From positions 1 through 33,262 of the forward strand of contig NZ_ANHX01000018.1 in NCBI RefSeq assembly GCF_000316035.1: 33,262 bases of DNA, given 5' to 3'. Both the position numbers and the translations under genes were made by a program. This DNA comes from Paenibacillus sp. PAMC 26794 (GTDB lineage: Bacteria > Bacillota > Bacilli > Paenibacillales > Paenibacillaceae). The first letter of the stretch is position 1, and each line of letters begins with the position of its first letter. The notes beneath the pieces were generated by a model. The model worked only from the letters and a program-made list of their open reading frames with translations. It did no database searches and was not told the DNA's origin. This document shows positions 7,795-15,974 of the stretch, piece after piece.

Positions 7795-9030
7795 TTAACT
7801 CAACACTTGATCGTTCTGGCGCTTCCTTCCTCTACTGACCATTAGGAAGTAAATCACCAAGGCACCGAGATCAGCACACGCGATAACGATTCCCATTGGC
7901 ACAGCTGTTCCTTCTCCTCCGAGACCTACGAGGGGAGCGACAATACCACCGAACAGGAACGTCATCACACCAATAAGCGCAGACGCACTGCCTGCCGATT
8001 TCTCCTGATTGGCCATCGCCAAGGCGAAGGACGCGGTATTGACTAACCCAACACTGGATACCACCAAAAATAACGGAATCAGTACAGAGATTAGATTACC
8101 TCCAGCCAGAATCGCGATGAGCAGTGAAGTTCCTCCCAGCGCCGCGGTTAGCAGCCCCGCAATTAACAGGCGGGTTTCAGATACTTTCCCTGCAAGTCTG
8201 CCCGCAACCTGACTAGCCAGAATAATGCCCAGTCCGTTTATGGCGAAGCAAACACTGAACATTTGCGGGGATACCCCGTATATTTTCTGAAGCACAAACG
8301 GTGAACCGGATATGTATGCAAACATGCCAGCCGCTACGAAACCCTGGGTCAACGCATAACCCATAAACTGACGATCCCCCGCGATTTGGCGAAACGTAAT
8401 TAATGTCTGCTTCAATCCACCGCTTGATCTGCGGTTGGAAGGTAATGTCTCCCCAAGACCGAAAATGACAGCCAACAGCGTCAGTATTCCGATGAGGCTA
8501 AGCAAAATAAATACGCCGCGCCACGACGTATACGTCAACAATTGTCCACCAATGATCGGTGCAGCAATCGGGGCTACGCCGTTAATCAGCATTAACAGGG
8601 AGAAGAACCGTGTCAGTTCCGGGCCCGAATATACGTCTCTGACGACTGCGCGCGAGATGACAATCCCGGCTGCTCCGGCCACCCCCTGAATGAATCGCAG
8701 CACAACAAAAGAGCCCATCGTAGGGCTGACCAGGCAGAGTATGGACGCGATGGTATAGAGCACAAGTCCTGCAATGAGCGGTGTTCGCCGACCACGTACA
8801 TCACTTAGAGGTCCGGCAAGCAACTGACCAACCGCAAGTCCAATCATACACGCCGTCAGACTGAGTTGAGCATACGAAGTAGATGAACCGAACTCATCAG
8901 CCAGCGTGGGCAATGCAGGCAAATACATATCCAGGGACAACGGCCCGAAGGCCGATAGCGTCCCCAGAATTAATGCCATTCGCACACGTGATGTAGCGTT
9001 TGTGTTCAATGAAGCTGTTGTACTTTTCAT
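7795..9030 (-). CDS. Bcr/CflA family MFS drug-efflux transporter
   Basis: 411 residues and 12 predicted helices of the major facilitator superfamily. The Bcr/CflA subfamily marks are LSLDMYLPALP in helix 1, the GPLSDVRGRRTPL motif A between helices 2 and 3, and RFIQGVAGAAGIVISRAVVRD in helix 4 (motif B region). Members are proton-driven exporters of drugs and small metabolites such as bicyclomycin, sulphonamides or cysteine; the substrate here is not predictable. The frame opens at a TTG (9033) directly before ATG at 9030; I use the ATG, with GGGGAG about 9 bases upstream. The stop codon of the alarmone synthetase ends 6 bases before it, so the two are almost certainly one transcript, possibly translationally coupled. 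Confidence 0.92.
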   Translation of the reverse strand: MKSTTASLNTNATSRVRMALILGTLSAFGPLSLDMYLPALPTLADEFGSSTSYAQLSLTACMIGLAVGQLLAGPLSDVRGRRTPLIAGLVLYTIASILCLVSPTMGSFVVLRFIQGVAGAAGIVISRAVVRDVYSGPELTRFFSLLMLINGVAPIAAPIIGGQLLTYTSWRGVFILLSLIGILTLLAVIFGLGETLPSNRRSSGGLKQTLITFRQIAGDRQFMGYALTQGFVAAGMFAYISGSPFVLQKIYGVSPQMFSVCFAINGLGIILASQVAGRLAGKVSETRLLIAGLLTAALGGTSLLIAILAGGNLISVLIPLFLVVSSVGLVNTASFALAMANQEKSAGSASALIGVMTFLFGGIVAPLVGLGGEGTAVPMGIVIACADLGALVIYFLMVSRGRKRQNDQVLS

Positions 9031-9036
9031 CAAGTA

Positions 9037-9783
9037 CTACTCCCCGCTACCCAGCAGCTTGAGCAAGTTGGACGGCAGTGTGAACTGTTGGTTGTTAATA
9101 ATAATACGGCGCAATTCTTCTTCATCCCGCTCGTTATCAGCGTCCTTGATCTCCTGAATTTCCCGGTGAAGTCTCTCCATCTGCAGATCGAGTGCATTAG
9201 CAGAGTCCGCTGCACTTTTCAATTCCTTAGTCAAACGTTCAGGAACGTCTTTATTGTATTTGTAAAAGATTTTATGCTCTAGACTCGCCCAGAAATCCAT
9301 CGCGATGGTACGAATCTGGATCTCCACACAGGCACGTTCCTCACCATTGGACATGTACACAGGCACTTCCACCAGCAGATGAAGACTTTGGTAACCGTTT
9401 GGCTTCGGATTCTCGATGTAGTCTTTGACTTCTAGCACGCGCAGGTCACTTTGGTTGCACAGCATATCCTTAATACGATAGATGTCCGAGATAAAGGAGC
9501 AGGTAATGCGTACTCCAGCGATATCCTTGATATTTTCTTTGATGCTCTCAAACGTTAACTCGTGATTTTTGCGAAACATCTTGTTCATTATGCTCTCAGG
9601 TGATTTCAGTCTGGACTTTGTATGTTCAATTGGACTGTAATCATGCAGAGACTGAAATTCTTCCTTCAGGACTTCAATCTTGGTCTCCATTTGATCCAGA
9701 GCAAATTTATAGATCATCATAAATCTGGTAATTTCATATTTGAATTTCTTAAATTGATCGATTGGATGTGGAGCGTTCATCAT
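9037..9783 (-). CDS. Small alarmone synthetase (GTP pyrophosphokinase, YjbM/YwaC type)
   Basis: 248 residues: a stand-alone RelA/SpoT synthetase domain without hydrolase, TGS or ACT domains. Recognisable elements are KSRLKSPESIMNKM (ATP/GTP-binding basic loop, about 56-69), DIAGVRITCSFISDIY (about 87-102), KDYIENPKPNGYQSLH (about 120-135) and the synthetase signature VEIQIRTIAMDFWASLEHKI (about 152-171). Such enzymes transfer pyrophosphate from ATP to GTP or GDP, making (p)ppGpp, usually under cell-envelope or alkaline stress. The C-terminal part (about 185-230) is charged and helical and probably mediates oligomerisation. The start is one of two tandem ATGs (9783/9780) behind GGGAG. The gene leads an operon with a Bcr/CflA efflux pump, linking alarmone production to drug export; this link is inference. 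Confidence 0.92.
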   Translation of the reverse strand: MMNAPHPIDQFKKFKYEITRFMMIYKFALDQMETKIEVLKEEFQSLHDYSPIEHTKSRLKSPESIMNKMFRKNHELTFESIKENIKDIAGVRITCSFISDIYRIKDMLCNQSDLRVLEVKDYIENPKPNGYQSLHLLVEVPVYMSNGEERACVEIQIRTIAMDFWASLEHKIFYKYNKDVPERLTKELKSAADSANALDLQMERLHREIQEIKDADNERDEEELRRIIINNQQFTLPSNLLKLLGSGE

Positions 9784-9865
9784 GGCTTTCTCCCTTTCTT
9801 TCTACACACTAAAGTTAGTTTTATGAATATGAGGACAGCGGTGAATCCACATGTCTCCTGAACCA

Positions 9866-9871
9866 TTATAA
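9866..9871 (-). promoter_or_regulatory. Possible -10 box of the alarmone synthetase operon
   Basis: The minus strand reads TATAAT about 83 bases upstream of the start codon. No good -35 hexamer is present at the right distance, so either an activator is used or this is not the promoter. The rest of the 9784-10012 gap shows nothing else I can support. Confidence 0.3.
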
Positions 9872-10024
9872 ATCATATGGAGCCAATAAACGAATTTCTC
9901 ACATTTGGGCTGGCGATTCAGCCTGGAAGGTATGGGAACTTATTTTACGCGCATCCTATAGAAGCATCCCTGTCATTTGGCACGCAATTATTAATAAAAG
10001 AGGTGGATTTTCCTGCTCTATCAA

Positions 10025-10903
10025 GTGACGTATTCATCCGATACACTTCGAGTTAAAGCTTATTTATACCTGCCACAAGGTTGTTCATTACCTGATATCA
10101 CGACATATGAAACTTCTCATCCCGGCTCTGTCTCCTCTTCCTTCCCAGACTTCGCTTCCATACATAAGTCTCTACATCTGCAACCACTCGCCAGCCACTA
10201 CCCTTCTGCAAAAATGCATGATACGGATAACATACCGGAACAGTGGCCAGTTCTGCTCTATTGTCGCGGCGGACTTGGCAGCTATGGCGGGGTAAATACC
10301 GTTTGGCTTGAGCAATTTGTACATAAAGGTTATATCGTGTTCGCCCCATCCTATCGTGGCAATGAAGGCGGTGAAGGTCGTGACGAGTATGGAGGGAAAG
10401 ATGCCGAAGATGTGCATGCCGCTTACCGGTTAGTTCAGCGTTTGCATTTTGCCGACTCGACTAGGATATCCTTAATGGGGTTCTCCCGTGGAGCCATTAA
10501 TGCTGTACATACCGCAACTACCTATAATGAGGGACCGGCCAAAGTACATAAGTTAGTTCTTTGGAGCGGTGTCTCCGATGTGGAACGCACTTACCATGAG
10601 CGAACCGACCTGAGGCGCACATTGAAACGGGTGCTGGGTGGTTCCCCACGCGCAGTTCCGCAAGCTTATCTCGCCCGTTCTCCCTTGTCAAAAGCGAACA
10701 AACTATCTTGCCCCGTGCTAATCATGCATGGTACATCAGATACACAGGTGAATTATAGTCACGGAACCCGAATGTATCACTGGCTTAAGCGGCGAGGTGC
10801 GGATGTCACATTTCACGCTTATGGCGGGCAGGATCATCATTTTCACGAGAAAATACATCAGTCAGCGGTGAACAATATGTTTGATTGGCTCGCTGCACCT
10901 TAA
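10025..10903 (+). CDS. Alpha/beta hydrolase, prolyl-oligopeptidase (S9)-like
   Basis: 292 residues from the GTG at 10025. The order of motifs is that of S9-type hydrolases: a CRGGLGSYGG loop (about 80-89), APSYRGNEGG (about 107-116), the nucleophile elbow MGFSRGA with Ser154, LIMHGTSDTQVN with Asp239, and GGQDHHFH with His271 or His272. No N-terminal propeller or signal peptide is present, so it is a small cytoplasmic esterase or peptidase. The start is uncertain. The only SD (AGAGGTGG, 9999-10006) is 18 bases from the GTG, but 6 bases from an in-frame CTG at 10013, which would add LLYQ and complete the first beta-strand. The downstream DUF1275 gene begins 86 bases later on the same strand. 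Confidence 0.85.
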   Translation: MTYSSDTLRVKAYLYLPQGCSLPDITTYETSHPGSVSSSFPDFASIHKSLHLQPLASHYPSAKMHDTDNIPEQWPVLLYCRGGLGSYGGVNTVWLEQFVHKGYIVFAPSYRGNEGGEGRDEYGGKDAEDVHAAYRLVQRLHFADSTRISLMGFSRGAINAVHTATTYNEGPAKVHKLVLWSGVSDVERTYHERTDLRRTLKRVLGGSPRAVPQAYLARSPLSKANKLSCPVLIMHGTSDTQVNYSHGTRMYHWLKRRGADVTFHAYGGQDHHFHEKIHQSAVNNMFDWLAAP

Positions 10904-10989
10904 GTCTTGCGCGATGAATTTCATTTTGAAGATGCATGGGTTATGGCTGTATACTGGAGGAGCTACGTTTTTTTGAAAGGACGGATAGG

Positions 10990-11706
10990 ATGAATCAAAG
11001 CACCCTCCAAAAATACGCCATGCTGCTTCTCTGTATGTCTGCCGGAATGGTGGACCTGATCGGATATCTGGGACTGGGGCATGTGCTCACAGCCAATATG
11101 ACGGGAAATATTGTACTGCTCGGTATTGCCATCGCCCGTGCACAGGAATTTGTCGTGCTGCGGTCATTGCTTGCTCTCATCGGTTTTATTGCCGGCAATG
11201 CCATTGCAGCACATATGGTTGGACCTGTGCAGACCAAAAATGGCTGGTCTTCTAAGGTCACCACCGTATTTACTGTTGAAAGCATATTGCTCCTGCTATT
11301 TGCAATCGCCATGATTAGTCCATTTTCAGAACAACTGTCCTATCTGTTAATTGTCATCCTAGCCGTTGCAATGGGGATGCAAACAACTGCGGCACGCCGC
11401 ATTGGAATTGCTGGCATCTCAACAACCGTGCTCACCAATAATTTGGCCGCTGTGGTTGAGGATACCGTAAACATCCTCAAAAAGCTGCGACATGCCAATA
11501 TCCAATCGTTAGCCAAAGCCTTGTCCACAGACTCCTACCTTCGTGCAGGTGCTGTTGTTATCTATTTGATCGGCGTCATTGCAGCCGCATTGTTATTCCA
11601 CCGTGTGCCCATGATTGCAGTCTGGATTCCTGTCCTGATCATTGGCGGCGTAACCCTATACGCCCGATTACATGCATGGGGAACCTCACAACAAAGCGAA
11701 AGTTAA
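10990..11706 (+). CDS. DUF1275 (YoaK-type) membrane protein
   Basis: 238 residues with six predicted membrane helices. The family pattern is clear: a first helix with SAGMVDLIGYLGLGHVLTANMTGN, then GFIAGN and, in the middle, MGMQTTAARRIGIAGISTTV followed by TNNLA. The function of the family is unknown; a transport role is often assumed because of the repeated halves. The open frame reaches back to 10936, but the ATG at 10990 has AAAGGA about 8 bases upstream and is chosen. The gene is followed by a family 2 repeat hairpin that may act as a weak terminator between it and the convergent LysR gene. Confidence 0.9.
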   Translation: MNQSTLQKYAMLLLCMSAGMVDLIGYLGLGHVLTANMTGNIVLLGIAIARAQEFVVLRSLLALIGFIAGNAIAAHMVGPVQTKNGWSSKVTTVFTVESILLLLFAIAMISPFSEQLSYLLIVILAVAMGMQTTAARRIGIAGISTTVLTNNLAAVVEDTVNILKKLRHANIQSLAKALSTDSYLRAGAVVIYLIGVIAAALLFHRVPMIAVWIPVLIIGGVTLYARLHAWGTSQQSES

Positions 11707-11742
11707 TAGCTGAAGAAGCACCCTGTTCATTTTCAAGAGGCT

Positions 11743-11787
11743 GTTCAAAAGTCCGCTTTAGGATACTGAAAATGGGTCTTTTTGAAC
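11743..11787. repeat. Family 2 intergenic repeat, short (45-bp) copy
   Basis: The ends are GTTCAAAAG and CTTTTTGAAC, an inverted pair shared with the 111-bp copy at 15854-15964. The interior TCCGCTTT... and ACTGAAAATGGGTC resemble the two ends of that copy, so this looks like an internally deleted derivative. It lies between two convergent genes and folds into an imperfect hairpin. Confidence 0.65.
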
Positions 11788-11823
11788 ATGGACTTTAAGT
11801 TATTTTACGCACAATCACGCTAT

Positions 11824-12720
11824 TTATTTCATCAAAGCAGCTTCTTGGCGGATAAGCTTGACCAGATGCTGTGCAGCAGGTGATAATACCTCCCCGGCTC
11901 GTGTACATACGGCAACCGTATTTCTCAGCTGTACACCTCGAACGAATACACGTGCCAGCCTGCCTTGCTGCACATCTTCCTTCACAACCAAAGAAGATAT
12001 AAAGTTGGCCCCATAACCTGCCTTCACCGCACTGATCGTTTCATTCAGCCCGTTGAACTGAAGCGCAATACGGGGAGCGGCCAGGTTATTTGTTGTGCAA
12101 AGGGAAACGAGTCTCTCACGCGTGGCACTGCCTTCTTCGCGCATGATGAACGGCTCTGCCACCATCTCATGCAGCTCGATTTCTTTTCCCGCATACGGAT
12201 GGTCTGGATGCACAACAAACCACATCTCATCGTCAAACAATTCGTCCCATTGGACACCCGCATGTGTAATACCACTTCCGCCATACACTGCAATCTCTGC
12301 CTCATAGCGAAGTAACTGGTCAAACGCCATCCGGGTGTTGGTTGTGCTCACAACGATCTCCACATCCTCGTGCATTTGCTTAAACCGCGCAATCCAGCCC
12401 GGCAATAGAAAATTCGAAGGCAAGTAGGTTGCCGTAAGACGGATCAGTCCTTTCTTGCCCTCCCGAAAATCCTGCACAAAATTCTCGACATCCTGCTCCA
12501 GCATGAACAGACGTTCCGCATAACCTGTTAACTGTATCCCCGCATCCGTAAGCACCAGTCTTCTTCCCTCCGAAACAAAAAGCTGGATTCCTAATTCACG
12601 TTCAAACTTCTTCACCTGAGAAGATACCGCAGGCTGACTAATATTCAGTTCCTCTGCGGCACGAGTGACCCCACCATATCTCACGATGGCATGAAATAAT
12701 CGTAATCCATGCAGATTCAT
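11824..12720 (-). CDS. LysR family transcriptional regulator
   Basis: 298 residues. The winged helix-turn-helix occupies residues 1-60 (GLRLFHAIVRYGGVTRAAEE, then NISQPAVSSQVKKFERELG), followed by a linker helix and a two-lobed periplasmic-binding-like effector domain (about 90-298). LysR proteins normally control a divergent gene and bind a small ligand. Here the divergent gene is an O-methyltransferase that begins 134 bases away, making it the obvious target. AGAGGTG lies 6 bases before the ATG. The effector is unknown; a phenolic compound would fit the target enzyme, which is inference. Confidence 0.93.
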   Translation of the reverse strand: MNLHGLRLFHAIVRYGGVTRAAEELNISQPAVSSQVKKFERELGIQLFVSEGRRLVLTDAGIQLTGYAERLFMLEQDVENFVQDFREGKKGLIRLTATYLPSNFLLPGWIARFKQMHEDVEIVVSTTNTRMAFDQLLRYEAEIAVYGGSGITHAGVQWDELFDDEMWFVVHPDHPYAGKEIELHEMVAEPFIMREEGSATRERLVSLCTTNNLAAPRIALQFNGLNETISAVKAGYGANFISSLVVKEDVQQGRLARVFVRGVQLRNTVAVCTRAGEVLSPAAQHLVKLIRQEAALMK

Positions 12721-12760
12721 GTGTTACACCTCTTCCACGTCAAATACATAATCTAAAGTT

Positions 12761-12779
12761 ATATTATCATACATAATAT
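12761..12779. promoter_or_regulatory. Candidate LysR-type operator
   Basis: ATATTA and TAATAT arms are separated by 7 bases, giving a 19-base dyad with the T-N11-A spacing used by LysR regulators. It lies in the divergent LysR/O-methyltransferase intergenic region, about 40 bases from the regulator start. The region is very AT-rich, so a chance dyad is possible. Confidence 0.45.
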
Positions 12780-12853
12780 ATATTTTATTTATATATCTGC
12801 TCCATTTATAGTTGAAATATGAAATCCAATACAAGAAACAAGGAAAGGAACAT

Positions 12854-13564
12854 ATGAACATGAAAAATATAAATACAACCGACCTACAACATACCTGGAC
12901 TCAAGTCGACGACTACATGAATGATCTGCTGGTTCCCTCGGATACCTTGTTGAAGCAAACACTGCAAACCAATGCCAAAGCTGGTCTGCCCGCTCATGAC
13001 GTAACACCGAATCAAGGAAAGTTACTCCAGCTCCTGCTTCAAATCCAAGGCGCCTCCCGTGTACTTGAAATCGGCACACTAGGTGGATACAGTACCATCT
13101 GGATGGCAAGAGCGCTGCCTGAACACGGACGCATCGTCTCACTGGAATCGGAATCACACCATGCAGACTTGGCCCGAGCCAATCTCACACGAGCAGGACT
13201 GATGCACAAGGTTGACCTGAGAGTTGGTCCTGCCCTAACCACCCTTCCCGATGTTCAGGAAGACTACAGGGAACCGTTTGATATGATCTTCATCGATGCT
13301 GACAAACCGAGTAATCCCGATTATCTGAGATGGGCCCTGCGACTGACTCGGCCGGGGAGTCTTATTATTGGTGATAATATCGTCAGGGACGGTGAAGTGA
13401 TCCGCACAGACAGCACAGACCCCAGAGTTCAGGGCGTTCGATCATTCCTGCAGTTGATCGCGGATCACCCTCGACTTGAAGCTACAGCACTGCAAACGGT
13501 CGGTAGCAAAGGTTACGATGGATTCGTCATTGCTCGTGTGATGGATGCCCCTGAACCAAAATAA
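12854..13564 (+). CDS. SAM-dependent O-methyltransferase (catechol/caffeoyl-CoA type)
   Basis: 236 residues with a class I Rossmann methyltransferase fold. Motif I is VLEIGTLGGYSTIWMA (about 70-85). The metal-binding signature of the cation-dependent O-methyltransferases is present: IFIDADKPSN with Asp148 and Asp150, then GDNIVRDGEV with Asp174-Asn175. These enzymes methylate vicinal hydroxyls of catechols or related phenolics using a divalent metal. The start is the ATG at 12854 behind AAGGAAAGGAA; the upstream TTG of the frame (12812) lacks a site, and ATG at 12860 is an alternative. It is followed after 77 bases by an MFS transporter and a tiny membrane protein and is divergent from a LysR regulator, suggesting a regulated modify-and-export unit. 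Confidence 0.92.
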   Translation: MNMKNINTTDLQHTWTQVDDYMNDLLVPSDTLLKQTLQTNAKAGLPAHDVTPNQGKLLQLLLQIQGASRVLEIGTLGGYSTIWMARALPEHGRIVSLESESHHADLARANLTRAGLMHKVDLRVGPALTTLPDVQEDYREPFDMIFIDADKPSNPDYLRWALRLTRPGSLIIGDNIVRDGEVIRTDSTDPRVQGVRSFLQLIADHPRLEATALQTVGSKGYDGFVIARVMDAPEPK

Positions 13565-13641
13565 ACAGTGGTCAATTCTTCCGCAAATTCCCCTTTCCTG
13601 TTAAACTGGAATCACTGCACAGGCAGACTGGGGGGAACCAC

Positions 13642-14952
13642 TTGAGAGTTTTACAACATATTAATGATGAAATTCGCGGCTGGTCCCGCAATATTCAACT
13701 GTTTTTCCTGGCTAGCATTCTGTATCAGATCGGAAATGGCATGTTCTCTGTCTTGTACAATCTGTACATTCAGGGTCTGGGCTATAATGATACAATGAAC
13801 GGCCAGATAGTAAGTATTCAATCACTCGCAACAGCCATTATGTTTGTTCCTATCGGTCTATGCGGTGATCTGTTCAGCCGCAAGCGATTACTCATTACAG
13901 GGGCGTTATTCAGCGGAATCTTTCTGATCGGACGCTCCTTCGATTATTCGGCTACAGGACTGATCTGGTTCGCGGTATTCTCTGGCCTTTTCGCTGGGGT
14001 GTTCCAAGTACTGGCCATTCCTTATCTGGCGGAAAACGTCAAGAAAAGCCAGCGGCTGAAAATGTTCAGTTATTATTCATCCCTTGTGCTGGCTTCCCAG
14101 GTGCTTGGTAGCCTGGGTGGCGGCGTATTCGCAGATTTGTTACATACGGCAGGACTCGCCAAAGTGACCGGATTGCAGACGGTTTTATTTGTCGGTGGTG
14201 CAGCAACACTAGCTGCATTTATTCCACTGTTATTTGTAACCGAAGGCAAGGCTGCTCCGCAGACAACAATTCCGGCGCAACCCGTTCTTCAACCCAATGC
14301 GGATCTAAAAGAAAGTTCAACGAATACCCCAAGCACGGACGATTCGATCACGAAGAAAAAAGATTCCCGACTGATTGGTCAGTTTATAGTGACTCAGTTG
14401 TTAATTGGATTAGGTTCTGGACTGGTTGTACCGTATCTGAATCTGTATTTCACCAATCGGTTCTCGGTTTCTCTGAGCGGCATGAGCTTACTGATTGCAC
14501 TTGGTCAGATTATGACGATTGTATCCATGCTGATTGGTCCTACCCTGGCGGCAAAGGTCGGAAGCGTAAGAGCCGTTGTCATTTTCCAGGTCATGTCGCT
14601 ACCCTTCCTTCTATTAACAGGCTTCACCAATCTGTTGTTCATCGCTTCGCTCAGTTTCTTATTCAGACAAGCATTGATGAACGCAGCCAATCCCATTCAT
14701 TCAGCCATACTGGTGGATCGGATCTCGGACAAACGCCGCGGCATTGCCAATTCACTGATGCAGACCTCGTTCATGATCGGTTGGGCTACCATGGGACCTG
14801 TTCAATCCTATCTGGTCACCACGTACGGAACGTATTGGGGTTATGCGATCACATTCAGCATCACAGGCTGTCTATACGTTATTTCATCGTTGATGTACTT
14901 TGTAATGTTCAAAGAACCCAAACCTTCCGCTACGACTCTCGCAGGATCCTAA
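13642..14952 (+). CDS. MFS transporter
   Basis: 436 residues and about 12 helices, with a long hydrophilic central loop (about 205-245, rich in Thr, Ser, Pro and Lys) between the two six-helix halves. The motif A-like loop between helices 2 and 3 is GLCGDLFSRKRLLI. The N-terminus (MRVLQHINDEIRGWSRNIQLFF) is amphipathic. The start is a TTG with GGGGGAA just upstream; no ATG gives a full first helix. The substrate is unknown. Position directly after an O-methyltransferase suggests efflux of its product or of a related phenolic. Confidence 0.88.
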   Translation: MRVLQHINDEIRGWSRNIQLFFLASILYQIGNGMFSVLYNLYIQGLGYNDTMNGQIVSIQSLATAIMFVPIGLCGDLFSRKRLLITGALFSGIFLIGRSFDYSATGLIWFAVFSGLFAGVFQVLAIPYLAENVKKSQRLKMFSYYSSLVLASQVLGSLGGGVFADLLHTAGLAKVTGLQTVLFVGGAATLAAFIPLLFVTEGKAAPQTTIPAQPVLQPNADLKESSTNTPSTDDSITKKKDSRLIGQFIVTQLLIGLGSGLVVPYLNLYFTNRFSVSLSGMSLLIALGQIMTIVSMLIGPTLAAKVGSVRAVVIFQVMSLPFLLLTGFTNLLFIASLSFLFRQALMNAANPIHSAILVDRISDKRRGIANSLMQTSFMIGWATMGPVQSYLVTTYGTYWGYAITFSITGCLYVISSLMYFVMFKEPKPSATTLAGS

Positions 14953-14968
14953 CCGGTAGGCTAAACGG

Positions 14969-15136
14969 ATGGATCAGATGAGTATCATGGCACATGAAGT
15001 GAATGCCGATCTTTCGGTTGTATCCGGGTACCAATTGTTTCGGATTCTATTTATTTTCTTCATCGTCTCTTCTGTACTGAAGATGATTCTTGTACATATG
15101 CTAAAGGGAAAGAAAGCTAAGCCCTCACTTCAATGA
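14969..15136 (+). CDS. 55-residue single-pass membrane protein
   Basis: This open frame runs from ATG (14969) to TGA (15134-15136) and encodes 55 residues. A short polar N-terminus (MDQMSIMAHEVNADLS) is followed by one hydrophobic helix (about residues 22-44, LFRILFIFFIVSSVLKMILV) and a basic tail (KGKKAKPSLQ), so the C-terminus should be cytoplasmic. It begins 16 bases after the MFS stop and is followed by a strong terminator at 15161-15205, so it is inside that transcription unit. The SD is weak (GGTAGG), which could mean coupling to translation of the MFS gene. No family is recognised; a small regulator or subunit of the transporter is a reasonable guess. Confidence 0.6.
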   Translation: MDQMSIMAHEVNADLSVVSGYQLFRILFIFFIVSSVLKMILVHMLKGKKAKPSLQ

Positions 15137-15160
15137 TCATATTTTGTCTGATCTCATGCC

Positions 15161-15212
15161 AAAGAGAGTATCCATTTGATGTCACATCCTGCGGATACTC
15201 TCTTTTACTTGT
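15161..15212 (+). terminator. Rho-independent terminator of the O-methyltransferase/MFS unit
   Basis: A perfect 13-base stem (15161-15173 with 15193-15205) encloses a 19-base loop and continues into a T-rich CTTTTACTT tail. It lies 25 bases after the stop of the 55-residue protein. Confidence 0.88.
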
Positions 15213-15264
15213 ACAGACTCTACTTCAGCATTTTGCCTCATTCAATTTTAAGCATAATGACTAC

Positions 15265-15468
15265 TTATGAATAAATTCGGTTGTACATCCAGCCTACAAT
15301 GCCCACCGTAACCACTGTTGCCCCAATAATAAATGCATAATAGCCAATCTTACTTTTGGACTCCGAAGTCTGATGGTCATAATAATCCGAGTTACGTCGG
15401 TAAAACCCCATCCATAACTCTCCGATCATATTCACTACAACCAATACAAAACGTTTAACAAGCCCCAT
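15265..15468 (-). CDS. Small membrane protein, unknown function
   Basis: 67 residues. A hydrophobic amphipathic N-terminal stretch (GLVKRFVLVVVNMIGELWMGFY) is followed by a polar Tyr/Ser/Lys-rich segment (RRNSDYYDHQTSESKSK) and a C-terminal membrane helix (about 43-61, IGYYAFIIGATVVTVGIVGW). I start at the ATG at 15468, which has GAGAGGAG about 10 bases upstream, rather than at the TTG at 15495. No family is recognised. Confidence 0.6.
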   Translation of the reverse strand: MGLVKRFVLVVVNMIGELWMGFYRRNSDYYDHQTSESKSKIGYYAFIIGATVVTVGIVGWMYNRIYS

Positions 15469-15544
15469 GGATTCGCGTCTCCTCTCTCTAATCAACCTTC
15501 TTCCCTATTAAGTATAATTATCCCAATTCATTAAAACAACCTAC

Positions 15545-15808
15545 TCATATTACCTTTGGTGCAGTTTCCTGCTCCAACCAGGTTAGAATATCAAATGCTT
15601 CCTGATCGGTGCTACCACACATCTCTTCCTCAGCTTGCAATCCACTGCATACAGCAGGACGATCTTTTTGTCCAAAAATTCCGCAGCGATTATCATCCGT
15701 AAGCTGCACACAACGTACACCTGCCGGCTTGCCATGAGCCATGCCCGGTATCGGTGATGATATGGAAATCGCGATACAACATGCGGCACAGCCTGTCCTG
15801 CATTCCAT
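15545..15808 (-). CDS. YkgJ-type cysteine-cluster protein
   Basis: 87 residues with eight cysteines (3, 7, 10, 11, 33, 42, 54, 64). The N-terminal C-x3-C-x2-CC cluster followed by spaced cysteines (VRCVQL, NRCGIFG, VCSGL) is the pattern of the YkgJ/UPF0153 family, thought to bind a metal, probably zinc or an iron-sulphur cluster. It is a compact member. AGGAGGG lies 8 bases before the ATG. The reaction is unknown. A family 2 repeat begins about 46 bases upstream of the start codon. Confidence 0.8.
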   Translation of the reverse strand: MECRTGCAACCIAISISSPIPGMAHGKPAGVRCVQLTDDNRCGIFGQKDRPAVCSGLQAEEEMCGSTDQEAFDILTWLEQETAPKVI

Positions 15809-15853
15809 ACGTATTCCCTCCTGATTTCAATACTTATAGTACTTACAATACGT

Positions 15854-15964
15854 GTTCAAAAAGAAAAGACCGGTTTTCAGTACCAAGAAGATGGGATGAA
15901 TTCCATATTCGATGCTGATGATGCCATTAGGCATCCTTCGTAATCAAAAGCGGACTTTTTGAAC
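15854..15964. repeat. Family 2 intergenic repeat, full copy (111 bp)
   Basis: The termini GTTCAAAAAG (15854-15863) and CTTTTTGAAC (15955-15964) are perfect 10-base inverted repeats. The right end, read on the minus strand, continues TCCGCTTTTGATTACGAAGG and matches the partial copy at 4821-4855. The interior contains a smaller inverted repeat (GATGCC...GGCATC near 15920-15935). It ends 10 bases from the stop of the lipase-like gene and carries no reading frame. Confidence 0.75.
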
Positions 15965-15974
15965 TACCTCTTAA

